Assembly: GCA_937888615.1 (NCBI GenBank)
Contig: CALABZ010000072.1
Span: 1-14,933 of the forward strand
Direction of reading: 5' to 3'
DNA length: 14,933 bases
From: an uncultured Lentisphaeria bacterium
Lineage (GTDB): Bacteria; Verrucomicrobiota; Lentisphaeria; Victivallales; Victivallaceae
The translations under genes and the position numbers were made by a program. Shown here one piece after another: positions 14,079 through 14,933 of this stretch; the first letter of the stretch is position 1, and the number at the start of each line of letters is the position of its first letter. The notes below the pieces were generated by a model. That model did not search any database, was not told the DNA's origin, and saw nothing but the letters and a program-made list of their open reading frames with translations.

Positions 14079-14933
14079 AACAAATATGCATCGTTTGCTT
14101 ATTGGCTATCATTGGAAATATTCTCGCGGCACCGGCCCGGTTTACGGTAAAGGAACAAGGTTTCGAGGTTATCGTGCGTGACCATGAAACCGGAAAGCTC
14201 GTGGACAGTGGTTCTGATATCGAAATCAAAACAGAATCGACGGAAAAAGATGGGCGCAACTTTTTTCGTATGACTTTCAGCGTTCCCGAAAAATCTCCGA
14301 AGGTGTATTTACTGACTGTAACAGCGGCCGTCGGAATCAAATCGGCAGATCATTATTTCGATGGTTTCAAAGAATCGTCATGGGATGGGAAAAAGGTACT
14401 TGAGCGTAAGAGTATTTTTCAAACCTTTCCATTGGCGGCCGCCTGGGCCGGGAACACCGGCGTCGCGCTGGGGTTAAGTCCTGACTCCATGGTCAGCTAT
14501 ATGCGTAATGGGATTGAACGTGTAAATGGAAAAAATCAGATATTTTTTACGACCAGGATCGTCGTCGACAATCGCCGTGAACAGGAATTGACGTTCTGTT
14601 TCTTCACATTCAATCCGGAGTTCGGCTGGCGCAATGCTATTGATGAGTATTACCGCCAGTATCCCGAATATTTCGAACCCGCCTCGAATATCGATTCGCG
14701 AATCTACGGAATCGGGGGATATTATGTGTCCACTCATACTACCCGCAACCTGGAGATCCACAGCGGACGCCAAATGGATTTCGGCTGGGAATGGACCTAT
14801 TGTCCGTGGGTAATGGCCGGCAACTGGTTTGTCGAGCGCAATGAATGGAAACCATCCGATGGCTACATGCATTGGGCCACATATTGGAAGCGGAAACCTT
14901 GTTCATACGACGATTATCTGAAAGCGGAAACCA
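14075..14933 (+). CDS. Secreted hydrolase-like protein, cut by window edge
   Basis: The frame is open from the ATG at 14075 to the last base (286 residues), with no stop, so the C-terminus lies beyond the window. GGAG (14066-14069) is the ribosome site. Residues 1-19 (MKQICIVCLLAIIGNILAA) are a signal peptide. Residues 20-180 are beta-rich and resemble the N-terminal sandwich of GH31/GH36-like or related hydrolases; FNPEFGWRNAIDEYYRQYPEYF (about 180-205) followed by GIGGYYVSTHT and FGWEWTYCPW looks like the entry into a TIM barrel. This W..AI..YY..YP..F pattern recurs in uncharacterised Lentisphaerota and Planctomycetota proteins, but no catalytic acid can be named from the visible part. It is coupled to the sugar-binding-like gene upstream and is likely controlled by the divergent AraC-type regulator. 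Confidence 0.7.
   Translation, partial: MKQICIVCLLAIIGNILAAPARFTVKEQGFEVIVRDHETGKLVDSGSDIEIKTESTEKDGRNFFRMTFSVPEKSPKVYLLTVTAAVGIKSADHYFDGFKESSWDGKKVLERKSIFQTFPLAAAWAGNTGVALGLSPDSMVSYMRNGIERVNGKNQIFFTTRIVVDNRREQELTFCFFTFNPEFGWRNAIDEYYRQYPEYFEPASNIDSRIYGIGGYYVSTHTTRNLEIHSGRQMDFGWEWTYCPWVMAGNWFVERNEWKPSDGYMHWATYWKRKPCSYDDYLKAET

Noticed and set aside
1..14933. CRISPR arrays, insertion sequences, phage or toxin-antitoxin genes, tRNA or rRNA
   Set aside because: Looked for and not found: no spaced repeat series, no transposase or integrase motif, no RNA gene signature.

Overview
The window reads as a piece of a free-living or gut-associated member of the Lentisphaerota (Victivallis-like) or a close relative in the PVC group. 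This rests on content only: a DUF4838 protein with a GH67-type N-terminal domain, a GH2 enzyme with a C-terminal glutamine-amidotransferase-like domain, single AraC/RhaS-type regulators beside secreted sugar-binding or hydrolase-like proteins, and moderately GC-rich genes separated by AT-rich promoter regions. No rRNA, tRNA, CRISPR array, insertion sequence or phage gene was seen.

Layout. Bases 1-323 hold no convincing gene but contain a run of inverted repeats, then a TATAAT box, then the exported DUF4838 gene (324-2252, +). Its 3' end overlaps, tail to tail, a minus-strand pair: an N-acyl-D-amino-acid deacylase (4633-3155) followed by a PHP-domain phosphoesterase (3069-2197). Divergent from that pair is a compact ECF sigma factor / zinc-type anti-sigma operon (4749-6223). 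Next, with its own good sigma-70-like promoter, comes a GT-C membrane glycosyltransferase (6376-7926).

Bases 7923-9290 are a graveyard of glycosyltransferase genes. A Dpm1-like polyprenyl-phosphate glycosyltransferase is shifted right after its start codon, internally deleted and cut at its C-terminus. It runs directly into the N-terminal half of a second GT2, which runs into the C-terminal half of a third GT2 carrying a further frameshift. Short fragments follow. The GT-C protein has therefore probably lost the partner that would make its lipid-linked donor, at least locally.

The right third looks like a carbohydrate-use region: a GH2 hydrolase without a signal peptide (9365-12118, +), a convergent AraC-family regulator (13138-12185, -), and, divergent from the regulator, two translationally coupled secreted proteins (13251-14078 and 14075 to the window edge). 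The 112-bp divergent region holds two near-identical boxes exactly 52 bp apart that cover the -10 regions of both promoters. They are the best candidates for regulator binding or a clade-specific promoter motif.

The most interesting items are the collapsed glycosyltransferase cluster, the paired boxes in the AraC intergenic region, the coupled secreted pair of unknown activity, and the hairpin-rich leader region at the left edge. No clearly new defence, mobile or biosynthetic system could be demonstrated.
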